Positions 35,310 through 42,859 of a stretch of DNA of 64,000 nt are shown in pieces. Under the pieces are notes generated by a model. The model searched no databases. It was not told the DNA's origin and was given only the letters and a program-made list of their open reading frames with translations. The position numbers and the translations under genes are program-made. How positions within the stretch are numbered: position 1 is the first letter of the stretch; every line of letters begins with the position of its first letter. The stretch comes from Kiloniella sp. EL199 (lineage in GTDB: Bacteria > Pseudomonadota > Alphaproteobacteria > Kiloniellales > Kiloniellaceae), in assembly GCF_900313065.1 (NCBI RefSeq), contig NZ_OMPU01000011.1, forward strand, positions 1 to 64,000, read 5' to 3'.

Positions 35310-38300
35310 TTGGTTCAGTTTAACAAACTACGACTTAGCGGATTTAAATCCTTTGTTGATCAGACCGAGCTTCTGATCTCGTCCGGCATGACCGGAATTG
35401 TTGGTCCCAACGGGTGTGGAAAATCCAACCTCGTCGAAGCCCTGCGCTGGGTTATGGGCGAAACATCAGCCAAACGCATGCGCGGCAGCGAAATGGATGA
35501 TGTTATCTTCGCTGGGTCAGCCACACGCCCCGCAAGAAATATCGCCGAAGTATCATTAATACTCGACAATCGCGACAGAACAGCCCCGGCCGCTTTTAAT
35601 GAATACGATGATATCGAAGTGGTTCGCCGAATATCCCGGGGAAGCGGTTCCAATTACAAGGTAAACGGCAAGGACGTCCGCGCCCGTGATGTTCAGCTTT
35701 TGTTTGCCGATGCCGCTAGCGGATCCCAATCAACAGCTTTGGTCAGCCAAGGTCGCATTGGTGAAATCATTAACGCCAAGCCCACCAGTAGACGCGGACT
35801 ACTGGAAGAAGCCGCCGGCATAACCGGATTACATTCCCGTCGGCACGAGGCCGAACTGCGACTAAGGGCAGCAGAAACAAACCTTGAACGCCTTGAAGAT
35901 GTTATCACGACACTGGACACACAGCTTCAGGGCTTAAAAAAACAGGCGCGACAAGCAAATCGCTATCGAAACCTTGCCCAACTAATTCGACAGCATGAAG
36001 CAATCCTTTTGCATTACGAATCAGTTGATGCAAAAAAAGCGCAAAGCGATGCCATTGATATATTAAAATCAGCACAGAAAGATGTTTCTGAAAAAACAAC
36101 AATTACCGCACAAAAATCCCGTATCCAGGTCGATATCACTGCCAGCTTGCCCGCCCTGCGAGAGGCAGAAACATCGCAATCTTCAAAACATCAAAGATTA
36201 TTGATTAATCAGGAAACTTTGCAACGAGAAGAAGAGCAAGCGATTAACGCCCTCAACAAATCGACCGAACTCTTAGTTCAACTAAAAAAAGATAGAGAAC
36301 GGGCAACAAATATCAACGCGGATGCACTGGAAGCTGAAGAACGGCTAAAACAAGAAAAAATTGCCATTGAAGACAAAAACAAGTCTGTACATACAGATCA
36401 GCAGGATCTGGAAGCTGAATGCAAAAAACATGCACAGACTATTTCTAAAATTGATAATTCGATTTCAGAGATCAACAGCCAAATCGCAGCCAACGAAGCA
36501 CAGTCAACAGCCCTTAGACGGCGTCAAAACGAACTGAAAGAACTGATTAACCGTCAATCATCACAACTGCGCCAACAAGAAGCCCAACACAAACATCTTG
36601 CCTCACAGCAAGAAAGCCGCGCAAGTCTCATCGAAGCAGAACGAGATTTGGAAGCAGCCGAACAAAGACTTAATCAGGCCAAAGAAGCTTCGGACAAACA
36701 GGAAAAGGATGTTCAAGATAAGCGTCAGGCTGAAGAGCAAGCTCGTGATTCCAATCAGGAAACCCAAAATCAGCTCAATGAGATTTCTGCCGAGATTCGT
36801 GCACTAAATGAACTCTTGCGAGGCACATCATCCTCCATCACTCACCCAATCCTTGACGAACTCTCTGTTAAAACAGGATATGAAAAAGCGTTGGGAGCTG
36901 CACTTGGCGAAGACCTGAATGCAGGTTCCGAAGAAGAAGCTGTCGCCCACTGGCACGATATACCGATGCGAACAGATCTTCCCACCCTACCAGAAGGGAT
37001 CATTTCCCTTCTCAATTTTGTGCAATCGCCTGATCGACTTCATGCCCGTCTATCGCAAATAGGCCTTGTTGAAACACCCAGTATCGACGAAGAGCTCTAT
37101 AGCCAGCTAGCTCCTGGTCAACGATTGGTATCAAAAGAAGGAACACTGTGGCGGTGGGATGGACTAACCGTCAGAGACGATGCCCCATCCACAACAGCGG
37201 TCAGGCTGGAATATAAAAATCGCCTGAAAGGTTTGGAAAAAGAAAAAGTAAAAATCGAGTCACACAATATAAAAGCAAAAGAACATTTTATCGCAGCAAA
37301 ACAAGCACTAGATAAAAGCCTCGAAAATGAAAAGCTTGCCCGACAAACCCTGAACAATGCCCATAACGAAGTTTCAACAACCAACAATCAACATACAAAG
37401 CTGGCGCAAAAACACGCAAAGCTCGTATCTCAATTGTCCGCTGTCGAAGAAAATTTACAGCGCCTCATTCGTGAAAATCTGGAAACCACTGAACAGCAAA
37501 AAGCAACAACTGCTGAAATTGACGCATTACCAGATCAAAAACAGGAAAAAGAACAGCTCGTCGAATTACAAAGAAAGCTTTCTACAGAAAGAAGCCTTCT
37601 GGGGTCCCAGCGTGGCAAGCTTGAGCAGATCAAACGCGATGTCACAACCCGGCGCGAGCGGCTTGTCAGTATTGCGAACGAACTGAGTTCCTGGTCACGC
37701 CGCACAAAAGAAGCCAAGCAGTATCTTGGTGAAATTGATATCCGGATAAAGCGCACTGAAGCCGAAATCGAAATCTGGAAAACCAAACCAGAAGAAATTA
37801 ACAAACAGACAGAAGCTCTAGCAACTGTTATCGCGCAATCAGAAACAGAGAAAAACAAGGCATCAGAAACATTACGTTCTGCCGAACTGGAACAAGCCGA
37901 AGCAGACAGACAACTGAGAGAATCCGAACAGCTTCTCGCACAGGCACGAGAAGCAATGATACGTGCAGAATCTACGGTTGAACAAAACAAGCAAGCCATG
38001 GCGATTCTAATTGATCGCGTAAGAGAGCGTTTAGGGTGCTCTTTGGAAAAAGCACTTTCCATTGCAGACATTCAAATTGGGGAAGATCTTCCGCCGCGGG
38101 ATGAAGTCACCCGAAAACATGACCGATTAACAAACGAACGTAACAACATGGGCCCCGTCAATCTGCGCGCTGAACAGGAAGCAGAGGAACTGGATCAGCA
38201 AATTAAAAGCATGTTAAACGACAAGGAAGACCTTTTACTTGCAATAGGAAAATTAAGACAAGGTATTGCCAATCTAAACAAAGAAGGGCGCGAACGACTT

Positions 38301-38783
38301 CTGAAGGCCTTTGATCGGGTGAACGCCCATTTTTCAGATCTTTTTGTCCGACTTTTTGGCGGTGGGCGGGCGCACCTAACACTCACAGAAGCCGAAGATC
38401 CTCTGCAGGCTGGCCTTGAGATTATGGCCAGCCCCCCCGGAAAACGCCTGCAGGTCATGTCACTTTTGTCAGGCGGCGAACAGGCTTTGACAGCACTGTC
38501 TCTTCTGTTTGCTGTTTTCCTCACCAACCCGGCCCCCATTTGCGTTCTGGATGAAGTTGATGCCCCGCTTGATGATGCCAACGTCGATCGTTTCTGCAAA
38601 TTAGTAGAGGAACTGGTTCATAGTACATCAACACGTTTCTTGATTATCTCGCATCACCGCATGACCATGGCGCGTGTGCGCCGACTTTTTGGCGTCACAA
38701 TGAGCGAGCGGGGTATTAGTCAACTTGTGTCAGTCAATTTGGAAGCAGCAGATGATTTGATGGAAAAGAAACGACAAAGCTAA
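35310..38783 (+). CDS. smc: Chromosome segregation / condensin ATPase Smc
   Basis: An 1157-residue SMC protein. The N-terminal head has the Walker A motif GIVGPNGCGKSNLVEALRWV. A coiled coil runs from about residue 165 to 500, followed by the hinge (about 505-640, with GYEKALGAALGEDLNAG) and a second coiled coil to about 1000. The C-terminal head carries the signature LLSGGEQALTALSLLFAVF and Walker B ICVLDEVDAPLDDANVDRF. Smc loads on DNA with ScpA/ScpB and extrudes loops to organise and separate chromosomes. The start is TTG with AGGGA ten bases upstream, and the N-terminus MVQFNKLRLSGFKSFVD matches relatives. Length is normal. Confidence 0.97.
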   Translation: MVQFNKLRLSGFKSFVDQTELLISSGMTGIVGPNGCGKSNLVEALRWVMGETSAKRMRGSEMDDVIFAGSATRPARNIAEVSLILDNRDRTAPAAFNEYDDIEVVRRISRGSGSNYKVNGKDVRARDVQLLFADAASGSQSTALVSQGRIGEIINAKPTSRRGLLEEAAGITGLHSRRHEAELRLRAAETNLERLEDVITTLDTQLQGLKKQARQANRYRNLAQLIRQHEAILLHYESVDAKKAQSDAIDILKSAQKDVSEKTTITAQKSRIQVDITASLPALREAETSQSSKHQRLLINQETLQREEEQAINALNKSTELLVQLKKDRERATNINADALEAEERLKQEKIAIEDKNKSVHTDQQDLEAECKKHAQTISKIDNSISEINSQIAANEAQSTALRRRQNELKELINRQSSQLRQQEAQHKHLASQQESRASLIEAERDLEAAEQRLNQAKEASDKQEKDVQDKRQAEEQARDSNQETQNQLNEISAEIRALNELLRGTSSSITHPILDELSVKTGYEKALGAALGEDLNAGSEEEAVAHWHDIPMRTDLPTLPEGIISLLNFVQSPDRLHARLSQIGLVETPSIDEELYSQLAPGQRLVSKEGTLWRWDGLTVRDDAPSTTAVRLEYKNRLKGLEKEKVKIESHNIKAKEHFIAAKQALDKSLENEKLARQTLNNAHNEVSTTNNQHTKLAQKHAKLVSQLSAVEENLQRLIRENLETTEQQKATTAEIDALPDQKQEKEQLVELQRKLSTERSLLGSQRGKLEQIKRDVTTRRERLVSIANELSSWSRRTKEAKQYLGEIDIRIKRTEAEIEIWKTKPEEINKQTEALATVIAQSETEKNKASETLRSAELEQAEADRQLRESEQLLAQAREAMIRAESTVEQNKQAMAILIDRVRERLGCSLEKALSIADIQIGEDLPPRDEVTRKHDRLTNERNNMGPVNLRAEQEAEELDQQIKSMLNDKEDLLLAIGKLRQGIANLNKEGRERLLKAFDRVNAHFSDLFVRLFGGGRAHLTLTEAEDPLQAGLEIMASPPGKRLQVMSLLSGGEQALTALSLLFAVFLTNPAPICVLDEVDAPLDDANVDRFCKLVEELVHSTSTRFLIISHHRMTMARVRRLFGVTMSERGISQLVSVNLEAADDLMEKKRQS

Positions 38784-38995
38784 CTCATACTTTCATGATC
38801 TTGTCACTTTATAACCAGTTTATTTAAGAGCCCCTTATTTAAGGACCTGAGTTCTTCGCTCTTGCACAATAAAGTCATTCTCTTTCAAAACTTTATGGCA
38901 GGCTGATCGGGAACAAAAACCTTGATCTATTTAGCTCTGAGAGGATATGAAGAAGGACCCCTAGGAATTAGGTCAAAATCATGACTGATTCTTTC

Positions 38996-39025
38996 TTGAC
39001 ATAACTATGATGCTCCACGTATGTT
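38996..39025 (+). promoter_or_regulatory. Likely sigma-70 promoter of the atp F0 operon
   Basis: TTGACA (38996-39001), an 18-bp spacer and TATGTT (39020-39025) lie about 60 bp before atpI. The rest of the 300-bp smc-atpI gap shows no gene and no clear terminator; TTATTTAAG occurs twice in it, near 38817 and 38837. Confidence 0.5.
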
Positions 39026-39087
39026 GCGCCCGCGTTTAACAGGTGCTACTTCAGCTCAAATGGTAGCTATCAGGAAGGCTTAGTTAC

Positions 39088-39432
39088 ATGCCGGAACCTG
39101 AAGATCGTTCGTCGTTGACGGACCTGGATAAAAGACTGCGCGCGGCTCGCGAGCGTCAAAATCAGGTAAACAAGCCTGAATCCAGTAACCGAGCTGATGC
39201 GGCAAGCGGTATGGCGGTAGGTTTCCGCATATCGGTTGAAATAGTTGCAGCCCTGATAATGGGGTTCGGGATAGGCTACTATCTTGACCAATTATTTGGG
39301 ACAAAACCTTGGTTGATGATTATTTTCTTCTTCCTCGGTATCGGGGCGGCCTTTGCCAATGTGGTCAGGGTTGCTAGACAGTTAGAAAACAAAAAGCGTT
39401 TTCGTGAAGATCGCGAAAATCGCACAGAGTAA
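39088..39432 (+). CDS. atpI: ATP synthase protein I (AtpI)
   Basis: A 114-residue membrane protein. The first 45 residues are hydrophilic and charged (LDKRLRAARERQNQ). Two membrane spans follow: ISVEIVAALIMGFGIGYYLDQLF and PWLMIIFFFLGIGAAFANVVRVA. The Gly-Tyr-x-Leu-Asp block is typical of AtpI. AtpI helps assemble the c-ring and may bring in Mg2+ in some bacteria; it is not part of the finished enzyme. It is the first gene of the F0 operon, 18 bp before atpB. Confidence 0.92.
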   Translation: MPEPEDRSSLTDLDKRLRAARERQNQVNKPESSNRADAASGMAVGFRISVEIVAALIMGFGIGYYLDQLFGTKPWLMIIFFFLGIGAAFANVVRVARQLENKKRFREDRENRTE

Positions 39433-39450
39433 AGTTAGAGGGGAAGGCTC

Positions 39451-40185
39451 GTGGCATCAGGTTCAATCGACCCAATGCACCAGTTTGAGGTAACAACTCT
39501 TTTACCAATCCAACTAGGTAATTACGATATCTCCTTTACCAACTCAGCACTATTTATGTCGCTGAGTGTTCTGCTTGTAACAGTTTTTCTAGTAGGATCA
39601 ACACGCGGTCGTGCACTCGTTCCTGGCCGCTGGCAAAGCATGGCAGAGATGAGCTACGAGATGGTTGCGAATCTTCTCCGGGACAACGTCGGTTCAGCCG
39701 GGCGTAAATATTTCCCGTTTGTCTTTACGCTGTTCATGTTCATCCTCTTTGGAAATGTAATCGGTCTTGTACCGGGTAGCTTTACATTCACCAGCCACAT
39801 TGTCGTTACTTTTGCGATGGCGATTATTATTTTTCTGGCTGTGACTGTAATCGGGTTCGTTCGCCACGGAGCAGGCTTCCTTCGCCTTTTCTTCCCACAT
39901 GGCGCGCCACTGTGGACAGCTGTGATCCTTATCCCGATCGAACTGGTTTCTTACCTTTCACGGCCCATCAGCCTTTCTGTTCGTTTGTTTGCGAACATGG
40001 TTGTTGGCCACGTTCTTTTGAAGGTCATCGCTGGCTTTGTCATCATGCTCGGTGTGTTTGGGTTTATCCCGCTCGGCGTGCTTGTTGGTATTACAGCGCT
40101 GGAATTCCTGGTGGCGGCTTTACAAGCGTATGTCTTCACCATTCTGACTTGTATCTACCTGCATGATGCGATCCATCTGCACTAA
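39451..40185 (+). CDS. atpB: F0F1 ATP synthase subunit a
   Basis: A 244-residue integral membrane subunit that forms the proton half-channels beside the c-ring. The essential Arg lies in the helix SYLSRPISLSVRLFANMVVGHVLL, the most conserved part of the family. Other blocks are FPFVFTLFMFILFGNVIGLVPG and the C-terminal ALEFLVAALQAYVFTILTCIYL. The start is GTG, with GAGGGGAAGG upstream, and the N-terminus (PMHQFEVTTLLPI) fits alphaproteobacterial AtpB. Confidence 0.97.
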   Translation: MASGSIDPMHQFEVTTLLPIQLGNYDISFTNSALFMSLSVLLVTVFLVGSTRGRALVPGRWQSMAEMSYEMVANLLRDNVGSAGRKYFPFVFTLFMFILFGNVIGLVPGSFTFTSHIVVTFAMAIIIFLAVTVIGFVRHGAGFLRLFFPHGAPLWTAVILIPIELVSYLSRPISLSVRLFANMVVGHVLLKVIAGFVIMLGVFGFIPLGVLVGITALEFLVAALQAYVFTILTCIYLHDAIHLH

Positions 40186-40252
40186 GATCTTTTTGGAAAT
40201 CGTAACTTTTTTATCTATCTAACGCACAAGCGTTATAAGGAGCTCGAGAATT

Positions 40253-40480
40253 ATGGAAGCAGAAGCTGCAAAACTGATTGGTGCTGGTCTTGCTACTCTA
40301 GGTATGATTGGTGCAGGTGTTGGTGTTGGTAACGTATGGGCTAGCTACTTCCAGTCCATCGCTCGCAACCCAGCGTCTAAAGACGAAATTGGTGCGAACA
40401 TCTGGATTGGCTTTGCTGTTACTGAAGCGATCGCACTGTTCTCTCTACTAGTTGCTCTGATCCTTCTGTTCGTAGCTTAA
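40253..40480 (+). CDS. atpE: F0F1 ATP synthase subunit c
   Basis: A 75-residue hairpin of two membrane helices. The polar loop is SIARNPASKDE. The proton-carrying Glu is in helix two, AVTEAIALFSLLVALILLFVA. The Gly-rich helix one (GAGLATLGMIGAGVGVGNVW) packs the c-ring. No sodium-binding pattern of Gln and Ser/Thr is complete, so proton coupling is likely. AAGGAG stands ten bases before the ATG. Its codon use is more biased towards GCT/GGT-type codons than that of its neighbours, as expected for the most abundant F0 subunit. Confidence 0.97.
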   Translation: MEAEAAKLIGAGLATLGMIGAGVGVGNVWASYFQSIARNPASKDEIGANIWIGFAVTEAIALFSLLVALILLFVA

Positions 40481-40596
40481 TTGGAACAGATTGTTAGGCC
40501 GATATTCTCGGATACCTTTTAGGTGTTTGACGATATGTCGGCCTATCAGACTTTTATCTGATCCGATTTTGATAACTGAACAAGGCGTGTAGCACG

Positions 40597-41091
40597 ATGC
40601 CACAATTTGAACAAATCGATACGTTCGTAGGCCAGATCTTTTGGCTTATCGTTACCTTCGGTGTGCTCTACTTCCTGATGGCCAAGGTTGCTTTGCCACG
40701 TCTGGCCTCGATTTTGGAAGAGCGCGAAAATAGAGTTTCTGGGGATCTGGAAAAAGCAGAACGCTTGAAGCAAGAAGCGGAAGAAGTCCTCTCGGACTAT
40801 CAGAAAGCTATTGCCGATGCACGCGCTTCTGCTGTTGCCGCTCTGAAAGAATCTGCGGATGAAATCGCAGCCACAAGCGCCAAGCGCCAGGCTGAGTTTG
40901 ACACCCAGCTTTCGGAAAAAGTTCAGATTGCCGAAGACAAAATTAATGCTGCTCGTAGCGAAGCTATGGGACACATTAAAGATGTTGCCAAAGACGTTGC
41001 CGCTGCCGCGACAAGTAAATTGCTTGGTACTGATGTAACCGACGCTAAACTCAGCAAAGCTGTTGACGAAGCACTAGGGGAGCAGAACTAA
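40597..41091 (+). CDS. atpF': F0F1 ATP synthase subunit b'
   Basis: A 164-residue peripheral-stalk subunit. One N-terminal membrane span (IFWLIVTFGVLYFLMAKVALP) is followed by a long charged helix (EERENRVSGDLEKAERLKQEAEEVL) that forms a right-handed coiled coil with the partner b subunit. Two different b-type genes in a row are the b/b' arrangement of alphaproteobacteria, cyanobacteria and chloroplasts. The first copy, after atpE, is by convention b'. The gene ends two bases before the next start. Confidence 0.92.
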   Translation: MPQFEQIDTFVGQIFWLIVTFGVLYFLMAKVALPRLASILEERENRVSGDLEKAERLKQEAEEVLSDYQKAIADARASAVAALKESADEIAATSAKRQAEFDTQLSEKVQIAEDKINAARSEAMGHIKDVAKDVAAAATSKLLGTDVTDAKLSKAVDEALGEQN

Positions 41092-41093
41092 TC

Positions 41094-41582
41094 ATGGAAT
41101 TACTTCAAAATCCTACACTTTGGGTTGGCGTTGCTTTTGCGATCTTTGTACTTCTTGTCATTACCAAAGGCGGGAAAAGCATTGTTGCAGGACTGGACGC
41201 ACGTGGGGAAGCCATTCGCAAGACACTCGAAGAAGCTCAAAATCTTCGGGAAGAAGCGCAAAAAACACTGGCTGAATACAAGCGTAAACAACGTGATGCT
41301 CTAAAAGAAGCTGAAGAAATCATTGAACACGCAAAGCAAGAAGCCACGCGTCTTCAAGAAGAAGCTGCTGCTGATCTAGAAGAATCACTGAAACGTCGGG
41401 AACAGCAAGCAATGGACAAGATTGCTCAGGCAGAAACGGCCGCACTGAACGAAGTTCGTGATCAGGCCGTTGATGTTGCGATCACTGCTACCAGAAATAT
41501 TCTGGCTGGCAGCATGACCAAAGCTAAAGCCAAAGCCCTGATGGATGATTCTATCAGTTCACTTGGTGAAAAGTTTCATTGA
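41094..41582 (+). CDS. atpF: F0F1 ATP synthase subunit b
   Basis: A 162-residue peripheral-stalk subunit with a short N-terminal membrane helix (PTLWVGVAFAIFVLLVITKGG) and a highly charged coiled-coil helix (GEAIRKTLEEAQNLREEAQKTLAEYKRKQRD). With b' it links the F0 motor to the F1 head through delta. It starts two bases after the b' stop, so translation is coupled. It is the last gene of the operon; the F1 genes (atpHAGDC) are not in the window, as is usual in alphaproteobacteria. Confidence 0.93.
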   Translation: MELLQNPTLWVGVAFAIFVLLVITKGGKSIVAGLDARGEAIRKTLEEAQNLREEAQKTLAEYKRKQRDALKEAEEIIEHAKQEATRLQEEAAADLEESLKRREQQAMDKIAQAETAALNEVRDQAVDVAITATRNILAGSMTKAKAKALMDDSISSLGEKFH

Positions 41583-41610
41583 TCCCCAGTTGATCAAACA
41601 AATAAAAAAT

Positions 41611-41634
41611 CGGCTCAAATGAGCCGGTTTTTTT
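41611..41634 (+). terminator. Terminator of the atp F0 operon
   Basis: CGGCTC / GAGCCG stem with a 4-nt loop, flanked by an A-run and followed by eight or so T residues. Confidence 0.9.
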
Positions 41635-41768
41635 TATGTCTAGAATTCCTGCCTGGCAAACTATCCACCTGGAGCATTTCTCAGCTAGTCCTGTACAGTA
41701 AAATGCTTTGGTTAACTGGTATTTTATGCCCTTATCTCTTGCTCTGAACAGTATGAAATCTAGAATCG

Positions 41769-42539
41769 TTAGGCTTTAAGCGAAACAATCTCTTTCACAT
41801 CGGATTTTTCCGCGACAAGCACGTGAGATTCAGGAACTTTATTCCATCCCTCCTGATCATCAGTTAACGGCTCGGAAACGACTACCAGATTACCATCTTT
41901 GTATCTCCAGTATAATGACGGTGCAAAGCGGTCATTTGAATGTCTCAGGCAATAAAGTTTATTTCCATCTGTTATTGCCATTGTACAGCGAAATGGTTCA
42001 GTAATATTTCTTTCTGCCTGTAGTGTTTCAACAGTCTCAACCATTTTGCGGATTGCATTAACCGGACCTGATTCCAAACCGAAATTAAACAGCATATAGA
42101 ATAATGCCTCACTATCTGTTGTCCCCATACGTTTTGTATAGTGCTCATCAGTGATAAAAGCCTCTAATGGTCGCCTGAACTGTTCATAGCCGCCAACCTG
42201 GCCATTATGCATACCCATCCAGCGATTGTAGGAAAAAGGATGACAATTCGCTCGCGAAGTTGCCGTACCTGTAGATGCCCTTACATGAGCAAAAAAATGC
42301 GATGATCTGATTTGAGATGCCAGATGCTGAAGATTACAGTCATTCCATGCTGGCATTATCTCTCTGTATAAACCCGGCTCTTCCTTTTGTCCGTACCACC
42401 CAACACCAAAGCCATCCCCGTTTGTCGCAACCTTTGCTTCTGTTGCATGTTGAGATTGTTCAACAAGTGAATGCTGTGGTTTGAAAAGTAACTCTTCCAA
42501 GAAAATCTCTTGCCCGGAATAGGCGAGCCAGCGGCACAT
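41769..42539 (-). CDS. Class II glutamine amidotransferase (YafJ/EgtC-like)
   Basis: A 256-residue Ntn-type amidotransferase. The start is set at 42539, because this gives MCRWLAYSG with the nucleophile Cys directly after the initiator Met, as the mechanism needs. GGAG lies seven bases upstream. The earlier in-frame codons are leader. Other catalytic-region blocks are NGDGFGVGWYG, FAHVRASTGTATSRANCHPF and MGMHNGQVGGYEQFRR. The C-terminal part has TTDSEALFYMLF. The enzyme should release ammonia from glutamine or hydrolyse a gamma-glutamyl amide, as EgtC does; the substrate is not predictable here. No ergothioneine genes are adjacent. Confidence 0.9.
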   Translation of the reverse strand: MCRWLAYSGQEIFLEELLFKPQHSLVEQSQHATEAKVATNGDGFGVGWYGQKEEPGLYREIMPAWNDCNLQHLASQIRSSHFFAHVRASTGTATSRANCHPFSYNRWMGMHNGQVGGYEQFRRPLEAFITDEHYTKRMGTTDSEALFYMLFNFGLESGPVNAIRKMVETVETLQAERNITEPFRCTMAITDGNKLYCLRHSNDRFAPSLYWRYKDGNLVVVSEPLTDDQEGWNKVPESHVLVAEKSDVKEIVSLKA

Positions 42540-42676
42540 AAAATCGCTCCAAATTGCAAGTTCTGTGAAAACAAATCTTTTGATATCTATATCAAGTAAA
42601 CCAGATGCATCAAAAGATGGACGGTATGTTACTCTCATTCATCATATCAGCAATAGACATCCTGCATTTTATAAAA

Positions 42677-42710
42677 TAAAAAAAGGAGTTCGTGTTTACA
42701 CACGAACTCC
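42677..42710 (-). terminator. Strong terminator, minus strand
   Basis: GGAGTTCGTGT (42685-42695) pairs perfectly with ACACGAACTCC (42700-42710) over a 4-nt loop; on the minus strand seven T follow. It ends transcription coming from the gcv side. Confidence 0.92.
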
Positions 42711-42850
42711 AGTCCCAGCAATGGGCGGGAACAGGGTGCGGCCCTATCCCAAGTATGTTAAGCCGTCCCTTGCCTAACATACACGCCCTATGAGGACGGA
42801 GAGATCAGATAAATGAGACACCCAGCAATGGTCCCATCTGGCCTCTCCGC
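42677..42850 (-). ncRNA. Structured RNA candidate between gcvP and the amidotransferase gene
   Basis: The 170 bases after gcvP are non-coding but fold well on the minus strand. Arm one pairs GGAGAG with CTCTCC and CAGAT with ATCTG. A second part closes with GGGCG/CGCCC around two hairpins: GTATGTTA/TAACATAC (8 bp), and GGGA-AGGG with CCCT-TCCC. The transcript ends in the strong terminator at 42685-42710. CCATTGCTGGG occurs twice, near 42829 and 42721. It could be a small RNA, the processed 3' end of the gcv mRNA, or a leader of the next gene. I could not match it to a known family, and 6S RNA cannot be excluded. Confidence 0.55.
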
Positions 42851-42859
42851 TTCAGCGGC

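Noticed and set aside
37535-38071. 178-residue open frame on the minus strand inside smc
   Set aside because: Antisense shadow of the coiled-coil region, Ser/Arg-rich and without ribosome site; smc is certain on the plus strand.
42677-42850. Naming the RNA after gcvP as 6S RNA or a second glycine riboswitch
   Set aside because: The bulge architecture of 6S could not be shown by hand, and none of the glycine aptamer motifs (GCCGAAGGAGCAA type) is present.
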